NCBI RefSeq assembly: GCF_021049265.1
Contig: NZ_CP088018.1
Location: 372,001-436,000, forward strand
DNA from: Ruania suaedae
GTDB taxonomy: Bacteria; Actinomycetota; Actinomycetes; Actinomycetales; Beutenbergiaceae
DNA length: 64,000 nt
Reading direction: 5' to 3'
How positions within the stretch are numbered: the first letter of the stretch is position 1; every line of letters starts with the position of its first letter. The notes beneath the pieces were generated by a model. That model saw only the letters and a list, made by a program, of their open reading frames with translations, made no database searches and had not been told where the DNA came from. The position numbers were made by a program, and so were the translations under genes. Positions 46,374 through 56,940 of the stretch are shown here, one piece after another.

Positions 46374-47036
46374 GTGGCACAGCACAACGAGCCAGATCCG
46401 CGCGACCGGGCAGCGATGACCCGGGCGCGGATCCTGCATGCGGCGATCGAGGTGTTCGCCGAGGAAGGGTTCGACGCCGGCCTGCGCTCCATCGCCTCCC
46501 GCGCCGGCGTGACAGCGGGCCTGATCACGCACTACTTCGGGTCCAAGACGCGGCTGCGGAGCGAGGGTGACGACTTCGTCATCGCGGCCCTCGCAGCCGG
46601 CCTCCCGGATCTGTTCGACAGCGGCAAGCTGGACGCCCACCTGGCCAACGACGCCGAAGCGGTGCTGCGCAGCATGCGTTACAGCATGCGCGGCCTGTCC
46701 GAAGGTGGCCCGCTGGCCGACCGGATCCTGGCAGTCACCATGGACCATGTGCACGCGACGATCCTGGACGGGATCGAGAAGGGGATCGTCGAACCGAGCG
46801 AGGACGAGAGGGAGCGGGCCCGGGTGGTGGTGCGCTACGCCGTCGGCGCCGCGATGCTGGACTTCGCGCTGGACCCCCCGACGAAACCGGACGAGGCGCG
46901 CGACGGACTTGTGCACTACGGGCGTGAGGTGGTGGTGCCCTTGATCCGCGTGACCGGGAAACGCCACTTCATCAGTTCGGCCGAGCACGGCGGGATGCTG
47001 GGTCGATCGGCGTTCGAGGCCCCGCGGGAGACGTAG
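46374..47036 (+). CDS. TetR/AcrR family transcriptional regulator
   Basis: The 220-residue protein has a TetR DNA-binding domain: TRARILHAAIEVFAEEGFDAGLRSIASRAGVTAGLITHYFGSKTRLR. The ligand domain is helical and unrecognised. GTG start, with GGGGAGC about 7 bases upstream. It follows the lipoprotein gene by 116 bases with its own putative promoter. Its target is unknown; autoregulation through the inverted repeat is plausible. Confidence 0.88.
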   Translation: MAQHNEPDPRDRAAMTRARILHAAIEVFAEEGFDAGLRSIASRAGVTAGLITHYFGSKTRLRSEGDDFVIAALAAGLPDLFDSGKLDAHLANDAEAVLRSMRYSMRGLSEGGPLADRILAVTMDHVHATILDGIEKGIVEPSEDERERARVVVRYAVGAAMLDFALDPPTKPDEARDGLVHYGREVVVPLIRVTGKRHFISSAEHGGMLGRSAFEAPRET

Positions 47037-47057
47037 CCGGCCGGCGGCGCCCGACCG

Positions 47058-47387
47058 TCAGGCGCCGGTCACCCAGAAGGAGACCAGCAGCGTCGTCCAC
47101 CCGAGGGCCGCGATGCTGGAGATCACCAGGCCGGAGGTCGCCACACCGACACCCCCGGCGTTCGTGCGGCGGATGTGACGCAGGGCGAGCACCCCGCAGA
47201 TGACGCCTGCGACGGCGGGCACGTAGGTCAGCACCCCGAGGCAGCCCAGCAGCAGCGCGGCGATCGCGAGCCCGGAGGTCCCGGGAGGAGAGGCGGCATA
47301 GCCGGGGCCCGCGAAGGTGTGCGCGGGGTCGGGCATCGGCAGCGTGTAGGAGTTGACGAACGGCGACGGGTCGTGGCCGGCTGCCAT
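47058..47387 (-). CDS. DUF4190 domain small membrane protein
   Basis: The 109-residue protein has two hydrophobic spans (LAIAALLLGCLGVLTYVPAVAGVICGVLALRHI and SGLVISSIAALGWTTLLVSFW) with the DUF4190 pattern LALRHIRRT between them. GAGGAG precedes the ATG. It follows the LytR_C protein gene by 2 bases, in the same operon. Function unknown. Confidence 0.78.
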   Translation of the reverse strand: MAAGHDPSPFVNSYTLPMPDPAHTFAGPGYAASPPGTSGLAIAALLLGCLGVLTYVPAVAGVICGVLALRHIRRTNAGGVGVATSGLVISSIAALGWTTLLVSFWVTGA

Positions 47388-47389
47388 GC

Positions 47390-48004
47390 TCACTCCTCGG
47401 ATGAGTCGGACTCGGAGGTGGGCTCCGCCGTCGAGAGGGGGGTGCAGCCCTGCGGAACGGGGATCTCCACCTCGGGGTCCACGTCGACCTCGTCCGCCGG
47501 CCGCAGCGAGTCGTAGGACGCGCCCAGGACGATGTCGATGGTCTGGTCGGCCCGGTCGTCGACGACGATCGCCGCATCGGGGATGAGCACCGCGGTGGTG
47601 AACGCCGCGGCGAGGCCGTCCTGGCCGCTGGTGATCTGCGCGGTACCGGCGAACTGGGAGGGCGCGTTGGCCGTCCGGCTCACGGCGATGCCGCGCTCGC
47701 CGAGCTCGTTCCCGACCTCGGAGGCCAGCCCGGAGGTGCTCGTGCCGTTGAGGACGCTCGCCGAGACCTCGGTCAGGGGCACGTAGGTGGCATCGGCGGG
47801 CGGGCACGGGCCGGCATCGGTCGTGGCCGTCGGCTCCGGGGCGTTGATCGCCACGTTCACCGGGGAGGGGAGTACCCCGACCCACACGGCACCGGCGCCC
47901 AGACCCACCAGCAGCATCGCCAGGATGAGCGCGCCGAAGATCACCGTCTGGCGCTGCTGCATGTGGCGCCGTCGGGCTGCTCGAGCCTTGGCGGGGGTGG
48001 TCAC
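47390..48004 (-). CDS. LytR C-terminal domain protein, membrane anchored
   Basis: The 204-residue protein has a basic N-terminus, one membrane span (TVIFGALILAMLLVGLGAGAVWVGVL) and an extracytoplasmic LytR_C domain (VSASVLNGTSTSGLASEVGNELGERGIAV). This domain occurs at the end of wall-teichoic acid/arabinogalactan ligases but here stands alone. GTG start with TAGGTT 6 bases upstream. A cell-wall role is likely. Confidence 0.82.
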   Translation of the reverse strand: MTTPAKARAARRRHMQQRQTVIFGALILAMLLVGLGAGAVWVGVLPSPVNVAINAPEPTATTDAGPCPPADATYVPLTEVSASVLNGTSTSGLASEVGNELGERGIAVSRTANAPSQFAGTAQITSGQDGLAAAFTTAVLIPDAAIVVDDRADQTIDIVLGASYDSLRPADEVDVDPEVEIPVPQGCTPLSTAEPTSESDSSEE

Positions 48005-48010
48005 AGACAG

Positions 48011-48016
48011 AACCTA
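48011..48016 (-). promoter_or_regulatory. Putative -10 box of the LytR_C gene, leaderless
   Basis: TAGGTT on the minus strand is 6 bases from the GTG at 48004. Confidence 0.5.
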
Positions 48017-48061
48017 ACGGAGATCGGCGGACCCGGGGCGCACGTGGCCGGGTCCGGAGGG

Positions 48062-48355
48062 TCACAGTTCGAGCACGCGGGCGTGCAGGATGTTGCGCTG
48101 CTGCAGGGCAGTGCGCAGGGCGCGATGGAGGCCGTCCTCGAGGTAGAGCACCCCGCGCCACTGCACCACATGGGCGAACAGGTCGCCGTAGAAGGTGGAG
48201 TCCTCCGCGAGCAGGCTGTGCAGGTCCAGCGTCGCCTTGGTGGTCACCAGCTCGTCCAGGTGCACCTGCCGAGGAGGGATCTCGGCCCAGTCCTTGGGTG
48301 TGCGCAGACCATGGTCCGGATAGGGCCGGTCATCACCGACGGACTTGAAGATCAC
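48062..48355 (-). CDS. VapB-family antitoxin-like protein (orphan)
   Basis: The 97-residue protein starts MIFKSVGDDRPYPDHGLRTPKDWAEIPPRQVHLDELVTTKATLDL and contains LLAEDSTFYGDLFAHVVQWRGVLYLEDGLHRALRTALQQRNILHARVLEL, a conserved actinobacterial family that is routinely named VapB antitoxin. No PIN-domain toxin is next to it, so the antitoxin label may not reflect its role. GTG start with TACGAT 7 bases before it. Confidence 0.75.
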   Translation of the reverse strand: MIFKSVGDDRPYPDHGLRTPKDWAEIPPRQVHLDELVTTKATLDLHSLLAEDSTFYGDLFAHVVQWRGVLYLEDGLHRALRTALQQRNILHARVLEL

Positions 48356-48471
48356 GACATCGATCGTAGGTGAGGGCCAAGCGGCGGTCTTCAGCCCTGG
48401 GGCGGATCTCGGGAATCGGTCTGGGGGATGAGGGCGGCGGCCGGCGATGACCGCAGCGACACAGCGACGTC

Positions 48472-48525
48472 GGAGTGCGGGAGCATCCTGCCGCAGATCT
48501 GCGCAGCCGTGTCGTTCCGGTCACG
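48472..48525. repeat. Dispersed 54-bp repeat, copy B
   Basis: This is the second copy of the element at 27977-28030 (47 of 54 bases identical). It lies in the 445-bp gene-free gap between the VapB-like gene and tRNA-Ser(GGA). The stretch 48356-48471 shows nothing else I can name. Confidence 0.7.
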
Positions 48526-48640
48526 TAGAGCAGGCCGCATGGATGCCACAGCGTCGAAGACATCTGGCGGAGGATGGGGGAGCCGTCGTCGCTCGTCCCT
48601 CGCTCCTCCTCCCGAATCCCACAGTGTCCAATACGGCGAA

Positions 48641-48673
48641 GAGCCCCCAGCCGACATGCGTGGCTGAGGGCTC
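48641..48673 (-). terminator. Hairpin in the distal tandem unit
   Basis: GAGCCC-C-CAGCC pairs with GGCTG-A-GGGCTC with one mismatch. It sits at the same place in its unit as the stronger hairpin beside the tRNA. Confidence 0.55.
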
Positions 48674-48751
48674 TGCGCCGTGGCGGAGGATGGGGGAGCC
48701 GGCCTTCCTCGCTCCGCTGCGGAGGCCTCCCGAATCCGCAGTGTCCGATAC

Positions 48752-48796
48752 ATGTCTGAAGCCCCGACCGAAAAGCGTGGTCGGGGCTTCAGACAT
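48752..48796 (-). terminator. Terminator of tRNA-Ser(GGA)
   Basis: ATGTCTGAAGCCCCGACC pairs perfectly with GGTCGGGGCTTCAGACAT, an 18-bp stem with a 9-base loop. On the minus strand the loop contains a short T-run (ACGCTTTTC). It begins 4 bases after the tRNA. Confidence 0.85.
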
Positions 48797-48800
48797 CTGG

Positions 48801-48885
48801 CGGAGGATGGGGGATTCGAACCCCCGAGGGCTTGCACCCAACACGCTTTCCAAGCGTGCGCCATAGGCCACTAGGCGAATCCTCC
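48801..48885 (-). tRNA. tRNA-Ser (anticodon GGA)
   Basis: On the minus strand GGAGGAT (48885-48879) pairs with ATCCTCC (48808-48802). The anticodon loop reads CTTGGAAA, anticodon GGA (48851-48849), and the T-arm is GGGGGTTCGAATCCCCC. A long variable arm confirms tRNA-Ser. It reads UCC/UCU. Its 3' end is repeated twice downstream. Confidence 0.96.
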
Positions 48886-49034
48886 AAGGCGACCTCCAGG
48901 GTAGCGGTTCGGCAGCGGCAAGACGAACTCGCCCGGTGTGACGGGTACCACCGGCGAGCAGCGGCCGCTCCGGGCCCCCATTGCTCCGGCGTACGGGTGC
49001 TCCGGCACCGGCGCGTGGACGGTACAGTGGTGGC

Positions 49035-49125
49035 CGACCCCTCGTGCGGCGTCATCTCGCTGAACTCCCCCAGGGCCGGAAGGCAGCAAGGGCAGGTGAG
49101 CTCTGGCGGGTGTGCGGGGGGTCCT
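49035..49125 (+). ncRNA. ffs: Signal recognition particle RNA, small bacterial type (4.5S)
   Basis: The conserved domain IV hairpin is intact: CCCCCAGGGCCGGAAGGCAG, then CAAGGGCAGG, with the GGAA tetraloop and the asymmetric loop. The outer stem pairs GACCCC (49036 on) with GGGGTC (ending 49123). A -10 box TACAGT at 49023-49028 sets the 5' end near 49035, and TTTC follows the 3' end. It guides membrane proteins to the Sec machinery with Ffh. It precedes dnaX, as in many Actinobacteria. Confidence 0.93.
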
Positions 49126-49172
49126 TTCATGCTCCGATCCACCCTGGTGGACGCGATGTCGGTGCCGCGGCC

Positions 49173-49178
49173 TATTGT
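49173..49178 (+). promoter_or_regulatory. Putative -10 box of dnaX, leaderless
   Basis: TATTGT lies 7 bases before GTG 49186 and supports that start. Confidence 0.45.
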
Positions 49179-49185
49179 GAGTCGG

Positions 49186-51645
49186 GTGAGCACTGCGTTG
49201 TACCGCCGGTACCGGCCCGAGACGTTCGCTGACGTGATCGGTCAGGAACACGTCACCGAGCCGCTGATGGCTGCGCTCGGCTCCGATCGCATCAACCACG
49301 CCTATCTGTTCTCCGGGCCCCGCGGGTGCGGAAAGACGACATCGGCCAGGATCCTGGCGCGGTGCCTCAACTGTGCGGAGGGGCCCACTCCCACGCCGTG
49401 CGGGCGGTGTGACAGCTGCACCGAGCTCGCCCGCGGAGGACCGGGCTCGCTGGACGTGGTGGAGATGGACGCTGCCTCCCACGGCGGCGTCGACGATGCG
49501 CGCGAGCTGCGGGAGCGGGCAGCGTTCGCCCCCGCCCGGGACCGTTTCAAGGTCTTCATCATCGACGAGGCGCACATGGTCACACCGCAGGGCTTCAACG
49601 CGCTGCTCAAGCTGGTGGAGGAACCGCCGCCGCACGTCATCTTCGTCTTCGCCACCACCGAACCGGAGAAGGTGATCGGGACGATCCGGTCCCGCACGCA
49701 CCACTACCCCTTCCGGCTGGTCCCGCCCGACCGCCTCACCGCCTACCTGGAGAGCCTCGCCACTGCCGAGCACGTGCAGATCGACTCCGGCGTGCTCCCG
49801 CTCGTGGTGCGGGCCGGCGGCGGATCGGTGCGCGACTCTCTCTCGGTGCTCGACCAGTTGATCGCCGGGGCCGCCGACGGCGTCGTGGGCTACGAGCGCG
49901 CCGTCGCCCTGCTCGGATTCACCCACGGCACCCTCCTGGATGACACCGTGGAGGCGCTCGCCGCCCGGGACGGCGGGAGCCTGTTCCGTGTGATCGACCG
50001 CGTCATCGGGACCGGTCACGCGCCTCGACGCTTCGTCGAGGACCTGCTGGAGCGGCTGCGCGACCTGATCGTGGTCAGGGCGGCCGGTGAGCACGCCGCG
50101 TCCGTGCTGCGGGCCGTCCCGCAGGACCAGCTGCAGCGGATGCAGGCGCAGGCCGGCCATCTCGGCGCGGCCACCCTCTCCCGGAGCGCTGACCTGGTCA
50201 ACGAGGCCCTGACGGAGATGACCGGCGCCACCTCCCCGCAGCTGCAGCTCGAACTGCTCTGCGCGCGGCTGCTGCTCCCGGCGGCCGACGACGGCACCGA
50301 GGGTTTCGGCGCCAGGCTCGACCGGGTCGAAGGTGCACTCGCGGGCGGAGTCGCTGCCGCGCCGGCCTCCCCGCCGGCCTCCCCGCCGGCCTCCGCGACG
50401 CCCCCCGCACGCGCCCCGGCTGAGGAGCAGCCTCGCCCACCGGTGCCCACGGCTTCGAGCACCCCACCCCCGGCGAACGGGGACGACTCGAGCCCGCAGA
50501 CCCCTACCGATGAGCCCCCCGCCGACGCACCCGTCGCCGCGATTCCTGCTCCGGAGCAGCCTGCGACCCTCGCGCCCGCTCCCGTGAGCGAGGAGAAGAC
50601 GCCCCTGACGACGCCCGGGGGCCAGGACGAGGAGCAGGCGGCTCGAACGGTCACCGCACCGGCCGAGGAGTCGACCGCGGCCGGGATGACGGCGGATGGG
50701 GTCCGCCGCCGGTGGCCGGAGGTCCTCGAGACACTGGCACGTCTCAAGCGCATCAGCTGGGCGCTGATCTCGCAGGACGCCCAGGTGGTCGACCTCACGT
50801 CGAGCACCCTGACCCTCGGGTTCTCGACCTCCGGGCTGGCCTCGACCTTCCGCAACGGTCCCCACGCGGACTTCGTGGCCCGGTCCCTGCAGGAGACCCT
50901 CGGACTCGAGGTGCGCATCGACGCGGTGGTCACGGACAGTGCTGCGCCCGCCGCCGGCGGCGGAGCATCGACCCCGCCCGCCCCGACCTCCAGCGACTGG
51001 GGCACGCCCGCAGCGGAGCAGGCACCGACCGGGCAGGGACCGACAGGGCAGGCACCGACCGGGCCGCCCGCCGAGCGGCAGCCCCGTGCGGGCGTGACGC
51101 CACCCGCCGGCGCCTCCCGCGCCGACGATGCGCCCCCCTGGGACGTGCCCGAGCAGAGCGGGCGTGAACCGCGGGCCGGGCATGGCTCCTCGTCTGAGTC
51201 CGACGATGCCGCCGATGCGGAGGCCGACCCAGGGCCTGCACCGGCCGACGGCTGGCCCGACCTCCCGCCTGCTCCGCCGAGCTGGGACGAGGAACCGCCG
51301 CCACCGGAGGAGGAGCCGCCCAGCCAGTACGCCGGCCCTCGGCCCACGCCGGAGGCGGCCGGAACGTCCTCGCCCGCCCCCTCACCGGTGGACGCCGGGG
51401 CGTCACCGCGCGACCAGGCGTTCGCCGCGGCGCGCCAGGCAGCCACGACCGGCGCGCACCCGCCGGGAGCCGATGCCCTCGCCGGGGCGCACAGTCCACC
51501 CTCGGAACTCGAGGAGGACTCCCCGAGCCCGGATGATCCCGACATCGAGTCCACCGGTCTCGTGGGAGCGCCGCTCGTGGCGCGACTGCTGGGCGGTACT
51601 GTCATCGACGAGATCGTCGAACACCCGGATGGGAGTGAGCAGTGA
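49186..51645 (+). CDS. dnaX: DNA polymerase III subunit gamma/tau
   Basis: The 819-residue clamp-loader ATPase begins with [22 protein letters not shown], has Walker [15 protein letters not shown], the zinc ligands in [19 protein letters not shown], Walker B FIIDEAHM and sensor 1 FATTEPEKV. Domain III follows to about residue 370. The C-terminal 450 residues include long Pro/Ala-rich linkers and a tau-type domain ([23 protein letters not shown]). No A-rich frameshift site is seen, so only the long form is expected. GTG 49186 is chosen over upstream starts from homology and the -10 box. It overlaps recR by 4 bases. Confidence 0.95.
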   Translation: MSTALYRRYRPETFADVIGQEHVTEPLMAALGSDRINHAYLFSGPRGCGKTTSARILARCLNCAEGPTPTPCGRCDSCTELARGGPGSLDVVEMDAASHGGVDDARELRERAAFAPARDRFKVFIIDEAHMVTPQGFNALLKLVEEPPPHVIFVFATTEPEKVIGTIRSRTHHYPFRLVPPDRLTAYLESLATAEHVQIDSGVLPLVVRAGGGSVRDSLSVLDQLIAGAADGVVGYERAVALLGFTHGTLLDDTVEALAARDGGSLFRVIDRVIGTGHAPRRFVEDLLERLRDLIVVRAAGEHAASVLRAVPQDQLQRMQAQAGHLGAATLSRSADLVNEALTEMTGATSPQLQLELLCARLLLPAADDGTEGFGARLDRVEGALAGGVAAAPASPPASPPASATPPARAPAEEQPRPPVPTASSTPPPANGDDSSPQTPTDEPPADAPVAAIPAPEQPATLAPAPVSEEKTPLTTPGGQDEEQAARTVTAPAEESTAAGMTADGVRRRWPEVLETLARLKRISWALISQDAQVVDLTSSTLTLGFSTSGLASTFRNGPHADFVARSLQETLGLEVRIDAVVTDSAAPAAGGGASTPPAPTSSDWGTPAAEQAPTGQGPTGQAPTGPPAERQPRAGVTPPAGASRADDAPPWDVPEQSGREPRAGHGSSSESDDAADAEADPGPAPADGWPDLPPAPPSWDEEPPPPEEEPPSQYAGPRPTPEAAGTSSPAPSPVDAGASPRDQAFAAARQAATTGAHPPGADALAGAHSPPSELEEDSPSPDDPDIESTGLVGAPLVARLLGGTVIDEIVEHPDGSEQ

Positions 51646-52247
51646 GCGCGTACGACGGTGTCGTCCAGGAGCTGATCGACGAGCTCGGCCAGCTCCCCGG
51701 GGTCGGCCCCAAGAGCGCACAACGCATCGCCTTCCACATCCTCGCCGCCGACACCGAACGCGTCCACCGCCTGGCCACTGCCCTCACCGAGGTCAAGGCC
51801 CGGGTGCGGTTCTGCGAGATCTGCGGCAATGTCTCCGAGGAGGACCGCTGCCGCATCTGCCGCGACCCGCGCCGCAACGGTGCGCTGCTGTGTGTGGTGG
51901 AGGAGGCCAAGGACGTGGTGGCGATCGAGCGCACGCGCGAGTACCGGGGTCGCTATCACGTGCTCGGGGGCGCCATCAATCCGATCGACGGCGTCGGCCC
52001 GGACGACCTGCGCATCCGCGAGCTGATGACACGCCTCGCCGACGGGGAGGTGACCGAGGTCATCATCGCCACCGACCCCAACGTCGAGGGTGAGGCCACC
52101 GCCACCTACCTCACGCGGATGCTGCGGCCGATGGGTATCGTGGTCTCCCGGCTCGCCTCCGGACTGCCTGTCGGAGGAGACCTGGAGTATGCCGACGAGA
52201 TCACGCTCGGCCGGGCGTTCGAGGGCCGGAGGAGTATCGATGTCTGA
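51642..52247 (+). CDS. recR: Recombination mediator protein RecR
   Basis: The 201-residue protein has the helix-hairpin-helix [18 protein letters not shown], the zinc finger [21 protein letters not shown], and the TOPRIM domain ([27 protein letters not shown]). It acts with RecF and RecO to load RecA at gaps. GTG start inside the end of dnaX. Confidence 0.96.
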   Translation: MSAYDGVVQELIDELGQLPGVGPKSAQRIAFHILAADTERVHRLATALTEVKARVRFCEICGNVSEEDRCRICRDPRRNGALLCVVEEAKDVVAIERTREYRGRYHVLGGAINPIDGVGPDDLRIRELMTRLADGEVTEVIIATDPNVEGEATATYLTRMLRPMGIVVSRLASGLPVGGDLEYADEITLGRAFEGRRSIDV

Positions 52248-52851
52248 TCAGCTGGAGCTCGACTCCGACCTGCAGGCCCTCGGTGGGGCCACGGCCGCCG
52301 CCGCGGAGCGGTACATCGAGACGGTGCGCCAGGTGGCCTCCGGCGCCACCCCCGATGCGGCCATCCCGTTGCTGCTGCTGGCCACCTCCGACCTCACCGC
52401 CGCCGGGGCGCGCCTCGGCGCGATCGTCGATGTGGTCCCGGCCAGCAGATTCGAGCCCGACGACGGCCCGGATCCCGACGTCGAGCCGTTGCGGCTGTCC
52501 CTGGTGAACCTGCTCGAGGGGATCGACGACTACCACGAGGTCTCCGACCCGCTGGTCAGCGGTGAGGTGAGCGAGGGAAGTCTGAGCAACGACCTCACCG
52601 ACATCGCCCAGGCCCTCCTGGTCGGCCTCAACCACCAGCGGGCCGGGAACCTCTCCGAGGCGCTGTGGTGGTGGCAGTTCTCTTATCTCTCCGACTGGGG
52701 CGAGCGCGCCGCGGCCGCGACCCGGGTGTTGCTCGGGCTGATCTCCCACCTGCGCCTGGACGTCGACCCCGACGTCGCCGGCGAGGCCAAGTTCGAGGCC
52801 CTGCACGCGGCCGACGACGCTGCCGGCACGGTCGACCCCTCCCGCGGATGA
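52240..52851 (+). CDS. DUF5063 domain-containing protein
   Basis: The 203-residue acidic, helical protein matches the family found just after recR in many Actinobacteria: [58 protein letters not shown] lies 4 bases before the ATG, within the recR end, with an 8-base overlap. Function unknown; co-expression with dnaX-recR is likely. Confidence 0.85.
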   Translation: MSDQLELDSDLQALGGATAAAAERYIETVRQVASGATPDAAIPLLLLATSDLTAAGARLGAIVDVVPASRFEPDDGPDPDVEPLRLSLVNLLEGIDDYHEVSDPLVSGEVSEGSLSNDLTDIAQALLVGLNHQRAGNLSEALWWWQFSYLSDWGERAAAATRVLLGLISHLRLDVDPDVAGEAKFEALHAADDAAGTVDPSRG

Positions 52852-52872
52852 CCGGTTGACCCGGATGACCCG

Positions 52873-53703
52873 ATGAGTGGTCTGGCCGAGCTGGCCGATG
52901 CGACGATCTCGCTGCCGGGGTCGGGTGGGCTGGAGATCACCGTCTGGGTGCTGTTCCTGCTGGTCCTCGCCGGCCTCGCCGCCGGATTCGTCGACGCCGT
53001 CGTGGGTGGCGGTGGCCTGATCCAGCTGCCGGCGCTGTTGCTGGTCCCCGGGATCAGCCCGGTCCAGGCGCTCGCGACGAACAAGGTCGGCTCCATCATG
53101 GGCACCTCCACCAGTTCGATCACCTACTACCGGCGGGTCCATCCGGACATGCGGACCGCGGCTCCGACGGCCCTGGCGGCACTGCTCGCCGCCATCGGGG
53201 GAGCGGCGTTGGCGGCGAACATCCCGGCGGAGGCGTTCAAACCCATCATCATCGTCGTGCTGGTCGCCGTCGCGGTCTACACGGTGCTGCGGCCCCAGGT
53301 GGGGGTGTCCACCGAGCTGCGCTGGAGCGGCAACCACCACTACGGCGCGGCGATGCTGCTCGGAGCAGGAATCGGCGCCTACGACGGTCTGCTCGGTCCC
53401 GGTACCGGCTCGTTCCTGGTCATCGGGCTGGTCAGCGTGCTCGGGTACGCGTTCCTGCCTGCCACCGCGCTGGCGAAGATCGTGAACTTCGCCACGAACC
53501 TCGGCGCACTGATCTTCTTCGTCCCCCACGGCGCCGTGCTGTGGGGGATCGGGCTCGCCCTCGGGCTGGCGAACATGCTCGGTGCCTACGTCGGCGCCCG
53601 CACGGCTGTGGCACGAGGAAGCCGATTCATCCGGATCGCCTTCGTGCTCGTCGTGAGCGTGCTGATCGTCAAACTCGGGTGGGACGTGGCGCACGGGCGA
53701 TGA
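52873..53703 (+). CDS. TSUP family transporter (TauE/SafE sulfite exporter-like)
   Basis: The 276-residue protein has about eight membrane spans. The two family signatures are present: AAGFVDAVVGGGGLIQLPAL in the first half and GAYDGLLGPGTGSFLVIGLV in the second. Members move sulfite, sulfonates or other organic anions. No sulfur genes are adjacent. Confidence 0.88.
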   Translation: MSGLAELADATISLPGSGGLEITVWVLFLLVLAGLAAGFVDAVVGGGGLIQLPALLLVPGISPVQALATNKVGSIMGTSTSSITYYRRVHPDMRTAAPTALAALLAAIGGAALAANIPAEAFKPIIIVVLVAVAVYTVLRPQVGVSTELRWSGNHHYGAAMLLGAGIGAYDGLLGPGTGSFLVIGLVSVLGYAFLPATALAKIVNFATNLGALIFFVPHGAVLWGIGLALGLANMLGAYVGARTAVARGSRFIRIAFVLVVSVLIVKLGWDVAHGR

Positions 53704-53842
53704 CCTCCGTCGGGCGCCCGGCCGGGCCCGACCTGGGTCGGGCGAGGTATCGGGATCCGGACGAGCACGGAGCCGGCCGGTGCGGCCCGGGTATCATGAA
53801 CCGTTTGCTTTTGCCTCTGATCCCAACCCCCCGGAGCGCCCA

Positions 53843-56157
<2,315 letters not shown>

Positions 56158-56187
56158 GCACACGCGGAACCCGCATCTCCACGCGAT

Positions 56188-56236
56188 GAACGCTCGTCGA
56201 TCGAGTCGCTGACAGCGGCCCGATCGGCGGGCGTTC
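56188..56236. terminator. Bidirectional hairpin between asd and a TetR gene
   Basis: GAACGCTCGTCGATCG (56188-56203) pairs with CGATCGGCGGGCGTTC (56221-56236) over 16 positions, two of them G-U type. The 17-base loop can form its own small stem. It ends both convergent genes. Confidence 0.7.
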
Positions 56237-56247
56237 TGCGTTGCAGC

Positions 56248-56877
56248 TCACGCCTCCGGTGCGCGCTCGGTCAGGGCTCGCGCCGGGTCGACCAGGCGAC
56301 GCATCCCCGCGTTGAACAGGTCGGGATCCGGCGCGATGTCGCCGGCCAGCAGGATCAGGCCGGCACCCTGATCCAGCGCCGCCAGGAGCGTGCCCACCTC
56401 CGAGACAGTCAGCGTCTCGTCATCGGCGCGGCCCTTCTGCGCGATCGCACTGTAGTAGGCGAGAACCGCCGCGAGGCGCTCATGCAACTGCGCTGCGACC
56501 GTCTCGTCGCGCGCTGCGCTGGCGATGAACTCCAGCGTGGCCAGCGCGAAGCCCTGGGTGGCCCCTGGTGGGTAGCCCTCGCGCTCCGCGACGTCCTTTC
56601 CGGTGGAGGCCGGGTTCGACGTCCGCTCGAACGGATCGTCCAGATCGGCTTCCGCGAGTTCGAGATTCGCGTCCATGACGGCCAGGAACAGGCCGGACTT
56701 CCCCTCGAAGTTCGAGTACACGGCCCCCTTCGAGAAGCCGGCCTCGCGCGCGATCCGGTCCAGACTCGCCGCATGAAATCCGTCCTCGGCGAACACGCTG
56801 CGGGCCGCGAAGATCAATGCCTCGCGCGTCTGCCGCTGCCGGTCCCGGCGGGAGAGAGGATCCGGAAGCTGGGTCAT
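56248..56877 (-). CDS. TetR/AcrR family regulator of the adjacent ABC exporter
   Basis: The 209-residue protein has the TetR helix-turn-helix QTREALIFAARSVFAEDGFHAASLDRIAREAGFSKGAVYSNFEGKSGLF. ATG 56877 is chosen because TACCCT lies 6 bases upstream (56889-56884). It is divergent from the ABC ATPase gene, and a 34-bp palindrome between them lies over both promoters, so it probably represses both until a ligand, possibly the exported compound, binds. Confidence 0.9.
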   Translation of the reverse strand: MTQLPDPLSRRDRQRQTREALIFAARSVFAEDGFHAASLDRIAREAGFSKGAVYSNFEGKSGLFLAVMDANLELAEADLDDPFERTSNPASTGKDVAEREGYPPGATQGFALATLEFIASAARDETVAAQLHERLAAVLAYYSAIAQKGRADDETLTVSEVGTLLAALDQGAGLILLAGDIAPDPDLFNAGMRRLVDPARALTERAPEA

Positions 56878-56903
56878 GTTTCCAGGGTAGAGGAGCCACG
56901 ATC

Positions 56904-56940
56904 TTGATGTACCGACAGTATCCAGATACTGTCGGTACAT
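56904..56940. promoter_or_regulatory. Perfect 34-bp palindromic operator and leaderless ABC promoter
   Basis: The arms ATGTACCGACAGTATC (56907-56922) and GATACTGTCGGTACAT (56925-56940) match perfectly with a 2-base centre. For the ABC gene, TTGATG (56904-56909) and TACTGT (56927-56932) form -35 and -10 boxes 17 bases apart, placing the start of transcription at about the ATG (56939). The palindrome covers this promoter and reaches the -35 position of tetR. Confidence 0.8.

Larger units (their letters stand above)
48565..48797 (-). repeat. Two tandem 116/117-bp repeats containing copies of the tRNA-Ser(GGA) 3' end
   Basis: On the plus strand TGGCGGAGGATGGGGGAGCC begins at 48565 and 48681, and the same 17 first bases recur at 48798 inside the tRNA itself. 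Each unit continues with CTCGCTCC, then CTCCCGAATCC, CAGTGTCC and ATAC, and ends in a hairpin. The copies therefore repeat the last part of the T-arm and acceptor of the tRNA downstream of the gene. Confidence 0.8.

Noticed and set aside
48574-48874. Short open frames with repeated SVRYMSEAP-like segments near tRNA-Ser(GGA).
   Set aside because: They are translations of the tandem tRNA-tail repeats and hairpins, not proteins.
50361-50395. Short GCCGGCCTCCCC tandem repeats in dnaX, considered as a CRISPR-like or VNTR array.
   Set aside because: They are in frame and encode the Pro/Ala/Ser linker of the tau region, with no spacers.
51010-51070. Repeated ACCGACCGGGCAGG-type units in dnaX.
   Set aside because: They encode an APTGQ-type low-complexity linker and keep the frame; simple repeat slippage explains them.
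53726-53743. GCCCGACC/GGTCGGGC hairpin before lysC, considered as a riboswitch or attenuator.
   Set aside because: The stem is short with almost no loop, and no lysine-riboswitch features or leader peptide are visible.
56907-56940. The 34-bp palindrome as a site-specific recombination site.
   Set aside because: No recombinase is nearby and its position over two promoters beside a tetR gene fits an operator better.
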